Assembly (NCBI GenBank): GCA_002295885.1
Contig: DBGM01000047.1
Coordinates: forward strand, 1 to 22,420
Length of the DNA stretch: 22,420 bases
Source: Phycisphaerales bacterium UBA854
GTDB lineage: Bacteria > Planctomycetota > Phycisphaerae > Phycisphaerales > SM1A02
Direction: 5' to 3'
How positions within the stretch are numbered: the first letter of the stretch is position 1; the number at the start of each line of letters is the position of its first letter. Positions 1 to 6,943 of the stretch are shown here, in pieces. The notes below the pieces were generated by a model. The model worked only from the letters and a program-made list of their open reading frames with translations. It did not search any database and was not told where the DNA came from. Position numbers and translations under genes: made by a program.

Positions 1-215
1 CGCATGACGTCCGTCTCGACGTATTCGGTCTTGGTGGAGTAGAGCTTCTTCCAGCCCGAGACCTGGGTCGGCGGATGGATGTGGTACATCGTCGAAGTCG
101 GTCCGACGAAGCCTTCCGTTCCGAAGACTTCCTCGCTGTAGAGTGCGCCGTCCGGTCGACGGAACTGTACGTGTCGTTTGGCCGGGATCTCGCCGAGATG
201 GGTGTAGTAGGGCAT
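1..215 (-). CDS. hmgA: Homogentisate 1,2-dioxygenase, N-terminal part (cut by window edge)
   Basis: This is the first 71 codons of a gene that leaves the window at base 1. The translation begins MPYYTHLGEIPAKRHVQF, followed by FGTEGF and an H-x-PPTQV stretch. This is the familiar opening of bacterial homogentisate dioxygenases (MPYYxxLGxIPxKRHxQFRxPDG, then LFGTEGF, then PPTQV). The enzyme opens the ring of homogentisate to maleylacetoacetate with iron and oxygen, the step after HPPD in tyrosine breakdown; HPPD lies at 3379-4581 on the same strand. The ATG at 215 is preceded by GGAGG (221-225 on the plus strand) with 5 nt spacing. The iron ligands lie outside the window, so the call rests on the N-terminus alone. 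Confidence 0.9.
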   Translation of the reverse strand, partial: MPYYTHLGEIPAKRHVQFRRPDGALYSEEVFGTEGFVGPTSTMYHIHPPTQVSGWKKLYSTKTEYVETDVM

Positions 216-240
216 CGGTTCCTCCAGAGCATTCATTCTA
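216..240 (-). promoter_or_regulatory. Candidate -10 box and Shine-Dalgarno of hmgA
   Basis: Read on the minus strand, TAGAAT (240-235) is a 5/6 match to TATAAT. It is followed by a strong GGAGG (225-221) 5 nt before the ATG. If transcription starts about 7 nt after the hexamer, the leader is only about 13 nt. No convincing -35 box was found at 16-18 nt. The same TAGAAT hexamer precedes the HPPD gene. Confidence 0.4.
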
Positions 241-359
241 GCGACACGATTCCGATGCGAATCGCCCGCCAGGCGGCCATTCGAGGCCACCGGGTTGATC
301 TGCAGGACACATCCACCATGAAGACCGGCTGAATCGGTCCGACGAGTCGGAAGGCCTGC

Positions 360-2084
360 TCAGGGGCACCCCGCCCAGTTGCCGATCACGAGCAGCAGAT
401 CGAGGATGTTGACCGTGCCGTCGCCGTTCACATCTCCGGTGCAGTCCGGGCAGGACACATCAGCGCAGAGTGTGGCTCCATTCCATGACGTGCCTCCGGC
501 CTGTTCGCAGGCCTCGGCGATCATCATGGCGCAGTCGCCGTCGATGCAGCACGCCCCGAGAGGTCGGCAGCAGGTGATGTCGGAATCGGTGCAGGACGTA
601 TTGGCTCCCTGCCAGGAGGGGAATTGATATTGCTTGGGAAGCCCCAGGCACTCCTCCTCGTTGGGTGTCATGACGCATTCGTAGCAGCCGGTTTCGACGT
701 CGATGTAGCAGCACGCGCCGGGTTCGCCGTTGTTGCCACAGGGAACATCATTGCAGGACAGGCCGGGATAGAAGTCGCCACCCTGGAAATCGCACTCGCA
801 CTCGGCCGTTTGAATGCAGACTCCGTCCTTGAGGCAGCAGGCTCCGATCGGAGAGGTGTCGCCTTCGCACTCGGTGCCGTCACCGGCGTAATACCCGCCG
901 TAGACGTTGACGCAGTCGAGCTGGGTCATGACGGACAGCAGCCAGTACGACGAGCCTGGCTTCATGAAGCAGCAGCAGCCGACGGGGTCCGGCTCCTGGC
1001 AGGGGACCTGCGAGCAGGAAGCATTCGGATAGAAGAGGCCGCTTTGCGCATCGCAGTCGCACTCCGCGGTCTCGATGCAGATGACCGTGCCATCCGCCTG
1101 GCCGATGCAGCACGCGCCGACCACCGGGGTGGCGTCTTCGCAGGGGACGCCGTCGCCGGCGTAGCTTCCGCCGACATTCTGGCACTTGGTTTCCGTCATC
1201 TCCAGATAGTGCCAGCCGAGTTCGTCCTGGTAGCAGCAGCATCCCTCGGGTTCGATCAGGGGGGCGATGCTGAGTTCGACGTAGTCGAAGGCAACGAACG
1301 GTTCGTCGGGCATCAGGAACTCGACCATGAGGAAGCCGGACTTGTCGCCGCCGCCCCAGTTGGGGAAGACGTCCGCGAAGGGGATGACGGCCGTCGCCTC
1401 CTGGATCAGACCGTCGTCGCCGGCGGAGTTGTCCTGGGTCGCGATGGTCGTGTCGATCACCGATCCCGAAGACGTCGTGTAGCGCAGCAGGTCGCTGGCG
1501 GAATCCACATCGTAGTCGCCGAAGATGACATTCACGTAGAGCGGTTGCGTGGGATTCGCAGATGAGACCTCGAAGTCGAAGATGAAGATCGCCTGTCCCT
1601 GACCGCAGATGTAGTCGTGGGGCGGGGCGGGTGCGACGACGCAGTCGAACCAGCCCAATCCGGTCCCGGAGACGGCAACGTCCGTCCAGCCCGAGCCGCT
1701 GCTGTTGAGGTTCACCGCGCCATCGACTTGCGTGCCGCCCCCGTAGGGAGGGCCGCCCAGTTCGAATCCGGTGCGAAGATCGAACTCGTCGGAGTCGTAG
1801 CGGGTCTGTGGTGAGCAGTCGAGATTCGGGAGGTAGTCGCCGCCACCAAGGGGATCGAGACCGTCGACGTTGACCGGGTCGCCGAGCGTGTTGACCAGTT
1901 GGAATGACGAGCAGCTGCCGTTGTTGCTGGAGTTCCAGCTGTTGAAGGGCCAGCAGGGTTCCCCGGCGCAGGGGGTGGTTCCGGTCACGTATCCGAAGCC
2001 GTCGACGTCTCCGATGCGGATGTAGTTGAAGGCCTGGGCGGGGGCCGCGTGAACAGCCATGGAGAGGGCGAGGGTGGTCAGCAT
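360..2084 (-). CDS. Secreted Cys-rich 'GACC' repeat protein with a C-terminal half-dockerin motif
   Basis: A 574-residue protein of unknown function. A short hydrophobic start (residues 1-18, ending AQA before FNY) looks like a signal peptide, although it lacks the usual basic residues. Residues 19-278 form an ordinary secreted domain rich in G, D and S. Residues 280-548 are a Cys-rich array. A GCCC module with GG-x-YAGDG (281-315) and a GACC module with C-x-CD, FYP and SC-x2-VPC (323-362) are repeated as a pair (369-406, 414-449). Two more GACC units follow, at 457 and 510. The C-terminus, GDVNGDGTVNILDLL (550-564), is one dockerin/EF-hand-like calcium loop; true type I dockerins have two. 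The longer frame reaches 2288 and would overlap bcp. The ATG at 2084 is preferred because it has AGGGAG 8 nt upstream and a signal peptide. It is probably exported; a structural or surface role is only a guess. Confidence 0.8.
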   Translation of the reverse strand: MLTTLALSMAVHAAPAQAFNYIRIGDVDGFGYVTGTTPCAGEPCWPFNSWNSSNNGSCSSFQLVNTLGDPVNVDGLDPLGGGDYLPNLDCSPQTRYDSDEFDLRTGFELGGPPYGGGTQVDGAVNLNSSGSGWTDVAVSGTGLGWFDCVVAPAPPHDYICGQGQAIFIFDFEVSSANPTQPLYVNVIFGDYDVDSASDLLRYTTSSGSVIDTTIATQDNSAGDDGLIQEATAVIPFADVFPNWGGGDKSGFLMVEFLMPDEPFVAFDYVELSIAPLIEPEGCCCYQDELGWHYLEMTETKCQNVGGSYAGDGVPCEDATPVVGACCIGQADGTVICIETAECDCDAQSGLFYPNASCSQVPCQEPDPVGCCCFMKPGSSYWLLSVMTQLDCVNVYGGYYAGDGTECEGDTSPIGACCLKDGVCIQTAECECDFQGGDFYPGLSCNDVPCGNNGEPGACCYIDVETGCYECVMTPNEEECLGLPKQYQFPSWQGANTSCTDSDITCCRPLGACCIDGDCAMMIAEACEQAGGTSWNGATLCADVSCPDCTGDVNGDGTVNILDLLLVIGNWAGCP

Positions 2085-2125
2085 GGATTCGTCTCCCTGA
2101 AACAGCCGGTACGGCGGACGAATCC

Positions 2126-2154
2126 AGTCTATTTGAAGCGTTCGCGGGCTCCAA
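2126..2154 (-). promoter_or_regulatory. Candidate promoter of the Cys-rich protein gene
   Basis: On the minus strand, TTGGAG (2154-2149) and TAGACT (2131-2126) are separated by exactly 17 nt, which gives an expected start near 2119 and a leader of about 35 nt. Both boxes are weak matches (3/6 and 4/6). The case rests on the spacing and on the Shine-Dalgarno downstream. Confidence 0.35.
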
Positions 2155-2165
2155 TGATCAAATAG
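2129..2165. repeat. Perfect 8-bp inverted repeat between divergent genes (candidate operator)
   Basis: CTATTTGA (2129-2136) and TCAAATAG (2158-2165) are exact reverse complements separated by 21 nt. They lie in the 148-bp gap between the Cys-rich gene and bcp. One arm overlaps the proposed -10 box of the Cys-rich gene and the other lies just upstream of its proposed -35. The AT-rich arms stand out in GC-rich DNA. A dimeric regulator site is possible but not shown. Confidence 0.35.
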
Positions 2166-2196
2166 CGAAGTGGCCCTGAGCATGCCTCTAGGGCCG

Positions 2197-2223
2197 TATG
2201 ATGTCCACACCCAACCACAGGAG
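2197..2223 (+). promoter_or_regulatory. Candidate -10 box and Shine-Dalgarno of bcp
   Basis: TATGAT (2197-2202) matches TATAAT at 5/6. AGGAG (2219-2223) lies 9 nt before the ATG at 2233. The ATG at 2224 would sit directly on the Shine-Dalgarno and is unlikely to be the start. The 11-mer GTATGATGTCC here (2196-2206) recurs exactly before the gene at 11382. No good -35 box was seen. Confidence 0.45.
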
Positions 2224-2232
2224 ATGGACGTG

Positions 2233-2682
2233 ATGATCGAAATCGGCTCAAAGGCCCCCGAGTTCACCCTCGCCGACCAGAGTGGCACCGAGCACTCACC
2301 GCTTTCGACTGGCGGCCCGGTCGTGCTGTTCTTCTACCCCAAGGACGACACGTCGGGCTGCACGAAGGAAGCCTGTCAGTTTCGCGACATGAAAGGCGAG
2401 TTCGAGAAGGCCGGTGCGTCCGTCTTCGGCATTTCGCCACAGGACGTCAAGAGCAAGTCGAAGTTCGCGGCCAAGCACGATCTGAACTTTCCGATCCTCG
2501 CCGACGACGATGCGGTCGTCTGCGAGCAGTACGGCGTGTGGCAGGAGAAGTCCATGTACGGCAAGAAGTACATGGGCGTGGTCCGCACGACCTATCTGAT
2601 CGGCCCCGACGGCACGGTCCTGCAGCGGTGGGACAAGGTCAAGGTCGACGGGCACGGCGACGCCGTGCTTCACAGTCTGTAG
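2233..2682 (+). CDS. bcp: Thioredoxin-dependent peroxiredoxin, Bcp/PrxQ type
   Basis: A 149-residue AhpC/TSA-fold thiol peroxidase that reduces hydrogen peroxide and organic hydroperoxides using thioredoxin. The motif YPKDDTSGCTKEACQFRD carries the peroxidatic Cys43 and the resolving Cys48, five residues apart in the same helix, which is the hallmark of the PrxQ/Bcp class. MIEIGSKAPEFTLADQ is the usual N-terminus and RTTYLIGPDG the usual late strand. Family members are about 150-157 residues, so the length fits. The open frame extends upstream to 2170, but the ATG at 2233 has AGGAG at 9 nt. It is divergent from the Cys-rich secreted gene and is probably cytoplasmic. Confidence 0.95.
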   Translation: MIEIGSKAPEFTLADQSGTEHSPLSTGGPVVLFFYPKDDTSGCTKEACQFRDMKGEFEKAGASVFGISPQDVKSKSKFAAKHDLNFPILADDDAVVCEQYGVWQEKSMYGKKYMGVVRTTYLIGPDGTVLQRWDKVKVDGHGDAVLHSL

Positions 2683-2735
2683 TGAGAGAGTCATCGCATC
2701 CCCGCGGAATATTCTCATATCTAGGATTCAGATGT

Positions 2736-3326
2736 ATGAACCTCCTAAATAATGCGATCGCTTCAATCGTGATCACTGCAGCGACCGCTCTGTTGCTATG
2801 CATGAGTGCATGCAATGGGTCGAGCGATGATGACAAGGTGAACTCAACTGCGATGTCTGTCGTTGTGTTACTAGTCCAAGCGCCAGGGTCTCTGGGTAAC
2901 CCCAGCGGTCACAGTGGCTTCACCCAGTTTAAGGATGAAGTTGCTGCAGAAGTGAATGCATGCACTCCGCATCAGAAGAGTCAGATACGGAATGCGATAG
3001 ATCAGTACATGAAATATCAGGAAATCGTTGCCAACGACTTGATGGCCTATGTTGATTCATGCTTCGCTGGAGGTGGCGGGGCAATTTCAGCAAGCCCGGC
3101 GGCTCAAAATCAATACAAGATGTTGCTCCCGTCGATTCAGACCGCGGTTCCGCCGCCAAATGAATCACTTTCCATGATGTCTGCTCAGGTCAGCACAATG
3201 ACTGAAAGGCTGGCCGGCTTAAGTAAGGACCAGCAGCAGCAATTTCGTGAACTGATGAATGGGCAGATGGTCGCCAATAAGTCGCTGCAGCTGAGATTGA
3301 TCAATGAGCTGCTTGGCGATGCCTGA
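2736..3326 (+). CDS. Putative lipoprotein of unknown function, low GC
   Basis: A 196-residue protein that I do not recognise. A hydrophobic N-terminus (residues 4-24) ends in CMSAC, a plausible lipobox with Cys26 as the lipidation site, followed by the acidic linker NGSSDDD. The rest is predicted mostly helical and Gln/Met-rich, with STMTERLAGLSKDQQQQFREL as an amphipathic stretch near the end. Base composition is about 50% GC or below in the lines counted by hand (31/60, 29/60, 23/60), far below the flanking genes, and A/T-ending codons are common. This suggests recent acquisition or an orphan gene. The frame runs upstream into bcp, but the ATG at 2736 gives the signal peptide. The only Shine-Dalgarno-like sequence is AGGA, 9 nt upstream, within TAGGAT (2722-2727), which could instead be a -10 box. 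Confidence 0.65.
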   Translation: MNLLNNAIASIVITAATALLLCMSACNGSSDDDKVNSTAMSVVVLLVQAPGSLGNPSGHSGFTQFKDEVAAEVNACTPHQKSQIRNAIDQYMKYQEIVANDLMAYVDSCFAGGGGAISASPAAQNQYKMLLPSIQTAVPPPNESLSMMSAQVSTMTERLAGLSKDQQQQFRELMNGQMVANKSLQLRLINELLGDA

Positions 3327-3378
3327 TGCCAAGTGGTCTTAGCAGTGGCAGGCGCAGGGTCGTATTTTGCTGCCGTGT

Positions 3379-4581
3379 CTAGAGGTTGCCGCGACGTTCC
3401 TGCTCGATCTCCAGGGCTTCAAAGAGGGCCTTGAAGTTGCCCTTGCCGAAGCTCTGGCTGCCCATGCGGCTGATGATCTCGAAGAACATGGTGGGGCGGT
3501 CCTGCAGCGGCTTGGTGAAGAGCTGCAGCAGGTATCCTTCGTCGTCGGCGTCGACCAGGATGCCCAGGTCCTTGATCCGCTCGTGATCCTCCTTGACCGG
3601 CTTGTGGCCGTGCTCGCCGAGCACGCCGTTCACGCGGTCCCAGACCTGCTCGTAGTAGGCGTCCGGAAGCTGGAGGAAGTCGACGCCGCGGCGTCGAAGT
3701 TCGGCGACCGAAGCCAGTTCGTCGTCGGTCCGAAGGGCCAGGTGCTGGCACCCCGGCGTGTTGTCGTGCCAGTCGAGGTACTCCTGGATCTGGCTCTTCT
3801 TCAACCCCTCGGCCGGCTCGTTGATGGGCATCTTGATGAGATGGTTGCCGCTGGCCATGACCTTCGACATCAGGGCGGAATGCTCGGTTGAGATGTCCGC
3901 ATCGTCGAAGTGCTTGAACATCGAGAATTCGAGGGTCTTCTCGTACCACTCGACCCAGTGGTTCATCTTGCCTTCTTCGACGTTTCCGACGCAGTGGTCG
4001 ACGTATTTCAGTCCGCAGGGGTTGTCGAGGTTGTACTGATTCAGCCCGCAGTGAAAATGCTGCCAGCCGGGCATGAAGAGACCGCCCTGCTTGAGTTCCG
4101 GGAGGGCGTACCGACCGGTGCGGCTGACGAAGCTGTGGACCACGCGTCCGTACGTGCAGACGGAAGCGGTGGTGATGCTTCCGTCGCCGTCGGAGAACGT
4201 CTCGGGGGCCCGGGAGGAGGTTGCACCGTTGGCCATGGCCCGGTCGTAGGCCGCCGCCGCATCGAAGACGCTGAAGGCGATGTCCTTGATGCCGTCTCCG
4301 TACCGTCGAAGCTCTTCGTTCGCGGGGTGGTCGGGGTTGAGCGGCGTCTCCAGCACGAATCGGATGTTGCCCTGTTCGAGCATGTACCGGGCCATCGACC
4401 GTGCCCCGCAGGTCAGGTCGTGCAGCTGGGTGATCCGGAATCCGAACATGGATGCGTAGAACATCGCTGCCTGCTTGGCATTGCCGACGACGAATCGCAC
4501 GTGATCGACATCGATCAGATGGAGCGGGTCGTTCTGCGGCATGACCTCGACGGGCTTCAGTCCGGATTTCATGGTGGACAT
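3379..4581 (-). CDS. hppD: 4-hydroxyphenylpyruvate dioxygenase
   Basis: A 400-residue non-heme iron enzyme that converts 4-hydroxyphenylpyruvate to homogentisate, the substrate of the partial gene at the left edge. Two vicinal-oxygen-chelate domains are visible. The N-terminal one starts at IDVDHVRFVVGNAKQAAMFY (residues 23-42). The C-terminal one carries the likely iron ligands His196 (YVDHCVGNV), His280 (GCQHLALRTDD) and Glu368 (MFFEIISRMG). The C-terminal stretch SFGKGNFKALFEALEIEQ is typical of the family and closes over the active site. The ATG at 4581 is chosen over a TTG at 4593 because GGAG lies 6 nt upstream. apt lies 84 nt upstream on the same strand, but a separate -10-like box in the gap suggests an independent promoter. 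Confidence 0.97.
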   Translation of the reverse strand: MSTMKSGLKPVEVMPQNDPLHLIDVDHVRFVVGNAKQAAMFYASMFGFRITQLHDLTCGARSMARYMLEQGNIRFVLETPLNPDHPANEELRRYGDGIKDIAFSVFDAAAAYDRAMANGATSSRAPETFSDGDGSITTASVCTYGRVVHSFVSRTGRYALPELKQGGLFMPGWQHFHCGLNQYNLDNPCGLKYVDHCVGNVEEGKMNHWVEWYEKTLEFSMFKHFDDADISTEHSALMSKVMASGNHLIKMPINEPAEGLKKSQIQEYLDWHDNTPGCQHLALRTDDELASVAELRRRGVDFLQLPDAYYEQVWDRVNGVLGEHGHKPVKEDHERIKDLGILVDADDEGYLLQLFTKPLQDRPTMFFEIISRMGSQSFGKGNFKALFEALEIEQERRGNL

Positions 4582-4640
4582 GGCGATCTCCAACGAAACC
4601 GGATGCCACCGGCCGGCGACATCCTTACTTCACTATTCTA
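4582..4640 (-). promoter_or_regulatory. Candidate -10 box and Shine-Dalgarno of hppD
   Basis: On the minus strand, TAGAAT (4640-4635, 5/6 match) would give a start near 4628 and a leader of about 47 nt. The Shine-Dalgarno GGAG (4591-4588) is 6 nt from the ATG. No strong -35 box is visible. The hexamer is identical to the one before hmgA. Confidence 0.35.
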
Positions 4641-4665
4641 CAAGCCGCCGAGGAGGGTTCCAGTC

Positions 4666-5232
4666 TCAATACTTGAGAACGGAATCGAGCGTGTCTGGGG
4701 CCAGCAGGGCCCCTCCATCCAGATCGACGAGTTCGATCAGCACGGTGATTCCCACGATGTCCGCTCCCAGGGCGCGGACCAGATCGCGACACGCAACCAG
4801 GGTGCCACCGGTTGCGACGAGGTCGTCGACGATCAGAACCCGCTGGCCCGGCTTGATGGCGTCGGCGTGAATCTGGAGTGCATCCTTGCCGTATTCCAGT
4901 TCGTACTCCTGGGTGACCACATCGCCCGGCAGTTTGCCAGGCTTGCGGATCGGAGTGAAGCCGACACCCAGTTCGTGGGCGATCGCCGTTCCGAAGATGA
5001 ACCCCCGGGATTCCGCCCCGACCACCACGTCGATGGTCTGGTCGCGGTACGGGGCGGCCATCAGGCCGACGGCCAAAGCCAGACCGCGAGCATCAGCGAG
5101 CAGGGGCGTGATGTCTCGGAAGAGGATCCCTTCGCTGGGAAAATCCTGCACATCTCGAATGAGTCCCTTGAGGGTCTCGATGTCGGAACTTCTGGTGGGA
5201 TCCGAGGTCGAACTGGCCGGTGTTGTGCTCAT
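4666..5232 (-). CDS. apt: Adenine phosphoribosyltransferase
   Basis: A 188-residue type I phosphoribosyltransferase that makes AMP from adenine and PRPP (purine salvage, cytoplasm). The PRPP-binding loop VLIVDDLVATGGT lies at residues 132-144. The family-specific start FPSEGILFRDITPLL (31-45), GAESRGFIFG (72-81) and the flexible-loop segment with RKPGKLPG (96-103) are all present. It has about 10-15 extra N-terminal residues rich in S and T compared with short Apt proteins. No Shine-Dalgarno precedes the ATG at 5232. The gene diverges from the GroES-like gene with only 20 bp between start codons. Confidence 0.96.
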   Translation of the reverse strand: MSTTPASSTSDPTRSSDIETLKGLIRDVQDFPSEGILFRDITPLLADARGLALAVGLMAAPYRDQTIDVVVGAESRGFIFGTAIAHELGVGFTPIRKPGKLPGDVVTQEYELEYGKDALQIHADAIKPGQRVLIVDDLVATGGTLVACRDLVRALGADIVGITVLIELVDLDGGALLAPDTLDSVLKY

Positions 5233-5240
5233 GCCGCTAG

Positions 5241-5246
5241 TATGAC
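5241..5246 (+). promoter_or_regulatory. Candidate -10 box for a leaderless groES-aroA transcript
   Basis: TATGAC (4/6 match) ends 6 nt before the ATG at 5253, so transcription would start at or beside the start codon. No Shine-Dalgarno is present. The whole divergent gap is 20 bp (5233-5252), so any upstream promoter element would lie inside apt. Confidence 0.35.
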
Positions 5247-5252
5247 GTATTC

Positions 5253-5573
5253 ATGACCGAGTCGAAACAAGCAAATCGATCGATCGAGACGGTTGAGCCC
5301 ATCGGGGACCGCGTTCTGATCCGGAAGGATCAGGACCGCAAGGTCACCAAGGAGGGCATTCACCTGCCTGACAAGATCGAAATCCCCACCTTGACCGGAC
5401 GCGTCGTCGCGATCAGCGCCCAGGTTGCCAATGATGTGAATTATCCAATTCAGCAGTACGACAAGGTCCTGTTCAATCCCAAGCAGGGAATTCCGGTCGA
5501 TTTCGAGGGCGACAACCGCCTGTTCGTCATCCCCGTCGAGGATGTCGTGGCGGTCTTCCGTCGGGACGACTGA
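5253..5573 (+). CDS. groES: GroES (Cpn10) family co-chaperonin, divergent
   Basis: A 106-residue protein with the Cpn10 outline. It has EPIGDRVLIRKDQD at residues 15-28, then a mobile-loop region KEGIHLPDK, then TGRVVAISA, a YDKVLFNP stretch and the closing VIPVEDVVAVFRRDD. In typical GroES the mobile loop carries a hydrophobic I-V-L that contacts GroEL; here it reads I-H-L, a mild departure. There is no groEL next to it. It has about ten extra polar N-terminal residues (MTESKQANRS). It may be a second GroES paralogue. aroA starts 2 nt after its stop, so the two are probably co-transcribed, although no functional link is known. Confidence 0.82.
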   Translation: MTESKQANRSIETVEPIGDRVLIRKDQDRKVTKEGIHLPDKIEIPTLTGRVVAISAQVANDVNYPIQQYDKVLFNPKQGIPVDFEGDNRLFVIPVEDVVAVFRRDD

Positions 5574-5575
5574 TC

Positions 5576-6892
5576 GTGTCCGACACGCTGCCCATCGATC
5601 CCGCAACGGAGCCGCTCGTCGGCTCGGTCCGGGTTCCCGGTTCAAAGAGCATCACCAACCGGGCGATCGTCCTGGCCGCCCTGTCCCGTGGTTCGTCCGT
5701 GCTGCACGACATGCTGCGGAGCGACGACACCGAAGCCATGCTCCAGGCCGTGGGGACGCTCGGCCTGACCGTCGGCCACGAAGGTGAGGCCGTCGTCATC
5801 GAAGGCGGCTCGGGGCGGCTGCCTGCGGTCGGCTCGCCGCTCCGCATCGACTGCGGTCACGGAGGGACCCCCGCCCGCTTCCTGCTGGCGATGGGCTGCC
5901 TGGCGCCCGACGCCGTCACGGTGGATGGAAGTCCCCGACTGCGAAGCAGGCCCATGGCCGACGGCATCGACATGCTTCGCTCGCTCGGCGCGGACATCAC
6001 CTGCCTGGATGAGGAGGGGCATCTTCCGGTCCGCATCGACTCCAGCCGTCTTCGGGGAGGGCGACTGCGGATTGGCCGGACCGCCTCGAGCCAGTTCATT
6101 TCGGCGCTCCTTCTGGTGGCTCCGTTTCTCGAGAAGGGGATCGAGTTCGAATTCGAGGAGCCTCCCACCAGTGCTTCCTACCTGCAGTTGACCGTCTCGG
6201 AACTCCAGCACTGGGGAGCCGGTGTGGAGTTCGAGCATGAAGCGGGTGCTCTGCGGTGGATCCGCGTTCGTCCCGGGATGCTTGCATCGCGTCATCGTTC
6301 GGTTGAGCCGGACGCAAGTTCGGCGGTGTACTGGGCGGTCGCGGCGGCCATCGTGCCGGGATCCTGCGTCACCCTGGTTGGCTGCCGGGCCGACGATCCG
6401 CAACCAGACACGCGGGTGATCGAGGCCATTCGCCTCACCGGCGCATCGGTCGAAGCAGCGGATGACGGTGTCACGGTGCGTGGTCCCCGGAGTCTTCGGG
6501 GCTGGTCCACGATCGATGCCTCGGCCATGCCGGACGGCGCCGTTGCGATGTCGATCCTCGCCGCCTGTGCGATGACCTCGACCACCATCATCGGCCTTGA
6601 GACGCTTCCGTTGAAGGAAAGCGATCGGCTGGGTGTACTCAAACGTGAACTTGAGCGATGCGGAGCCGAGGTCATCGCGACGCCCAAATCCCTCCGCATC
6701 GGTCCGATCCCATCTCCTCAACTGGATCCCGTCGCCCCTCCGGTCTCCATTCCGACCTACGACGATCACCGAATGGCCATGGCCTTCTCGATTCTCGGTC
6801 TTCGCCGGGGCGGAATCTCGATCGAGGATCCTGGGGTCGTTTCCAAGAGCTATCCGGGATTCTTCGCGGATCTGGAACGTCTCAGGGGCTGA
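5576..6892 (+). CDS. aroA: 3-phosphoshikimate 1-carboxyvinyltransferase (EPSP synthase)
   Basis: A 438-residue enzyme that joins shikimate-3-phosphate and phosphoenolpyruvate in the chorismate pathway. Visible family motifs are PGSKSITNRA (residues 21-30, with K24 binding PEP), SSQFISALLL (171-180), AMPDGA with the likely catalytic Asp320, LKESDRL (346-352), and DDHRMAMAF (396-404). The segment equivalent to E. coli GNAGTAMRP is GHGGTPARF here, so the glycine that limits glyphosate binding is kept while neighbours differ. The start is GTG at 5576, chosen because it lies 2 nt after the upstream stop and gives a normal N-terminus. Confidence 0.97.
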   Translation: MSDTLPIDPATEPLVGSVRVPGSKSITNRAIVLAALSRGSSVLHDMLRSDDTEAMLQAVGTLGLTVGHEGEAVVIEGGSGRLPAVGSPLRIDCGHGGTPARFLLAMGCLAPDAVTVDGSPRLRSRPMADGIDMLRSLGADITCLDEEGHLPVRIDSSRLRGGRLRIGRTASSQFISALLLVAPFLEKGIEFEFEEPPTSASYLQLTVSELQHWGAGVEFEHEAGALRWIRVRPGMLASRHRSVEPDASSAVYWAVAAAIVPGSCVTLVGCRADDPQPDTRVIEAIRLTGASVEAADDGVTVRGPRSLRGWSTIDASAMPDGAVAMSILAACAMTSTTIIGLETLPLKESDRLGVLKRELERCGAEVIATPKSLRIGPIPSPQLDPVAPPVSIPTYDDHRMAMAFSILGLRRGGISIEDPGVVSKSYPGFFADLERLRG

Positions 6893-6928
6893 TTCAACGG
6901 GTGGGTGGCCGCGGCGGCGCCGCGCTGG

Positions 6929-6934
6929 GATACT
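6929..6934 (+). promoter_or_regulatory. Candidate -10 box before the ABC exporter operon
   Basis: GATACT (4/6 match) is followed by 9 nt, mostly a run of C, and then the ATG at 6944. No Shine-Dalgarno is present. The spacing predicts a leader of only about 2-4 nt. The same layout occurs before 11382 and 12029. Confidence 0.35.
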
Positions 6935-6943
6935 GTCCCCCCC

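Noticed and set aside
338..351. TCCGA-CGAG-TCGGA hairpin after the Cys-rich gene
   Set aside because: The stem is only 5 bp, there is no T-run, and such short stems are expected by chance.
624..1565. Long open frame on the plus strand (313 codons) opposite the Cys-rich gene
   Set aside because: It is antisense to a gene with signal peptide, repeats and a calcium motif. Its own translation is Ala/Val/Gly/Asp-rich with no domain, as expected for a shadow in GC-rich DNA.
2085..2288. Extension of the Cys-rich protein by 68 residues to a start at 2288
   Set aside because: It would overlap the 5' end of bcp and its promoter and would bury the signal peptide. The ATG at 2084 has a Shine-Dalgarno.
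3327..3378. Possible stem TGCCA...TGGCA between the convergent lipoprotein and hppD genes
   Set aside because: It has a 5-bp stem with a 14-nt loop and no T-run, which is too weak to call a terminator.
3910..5256. 448-codon open frame on the plus strand
   Set aside because: It lies opposite hppD and apt, both firmly identified by motifs, and crosses the gap between them. It is a shadow frame.
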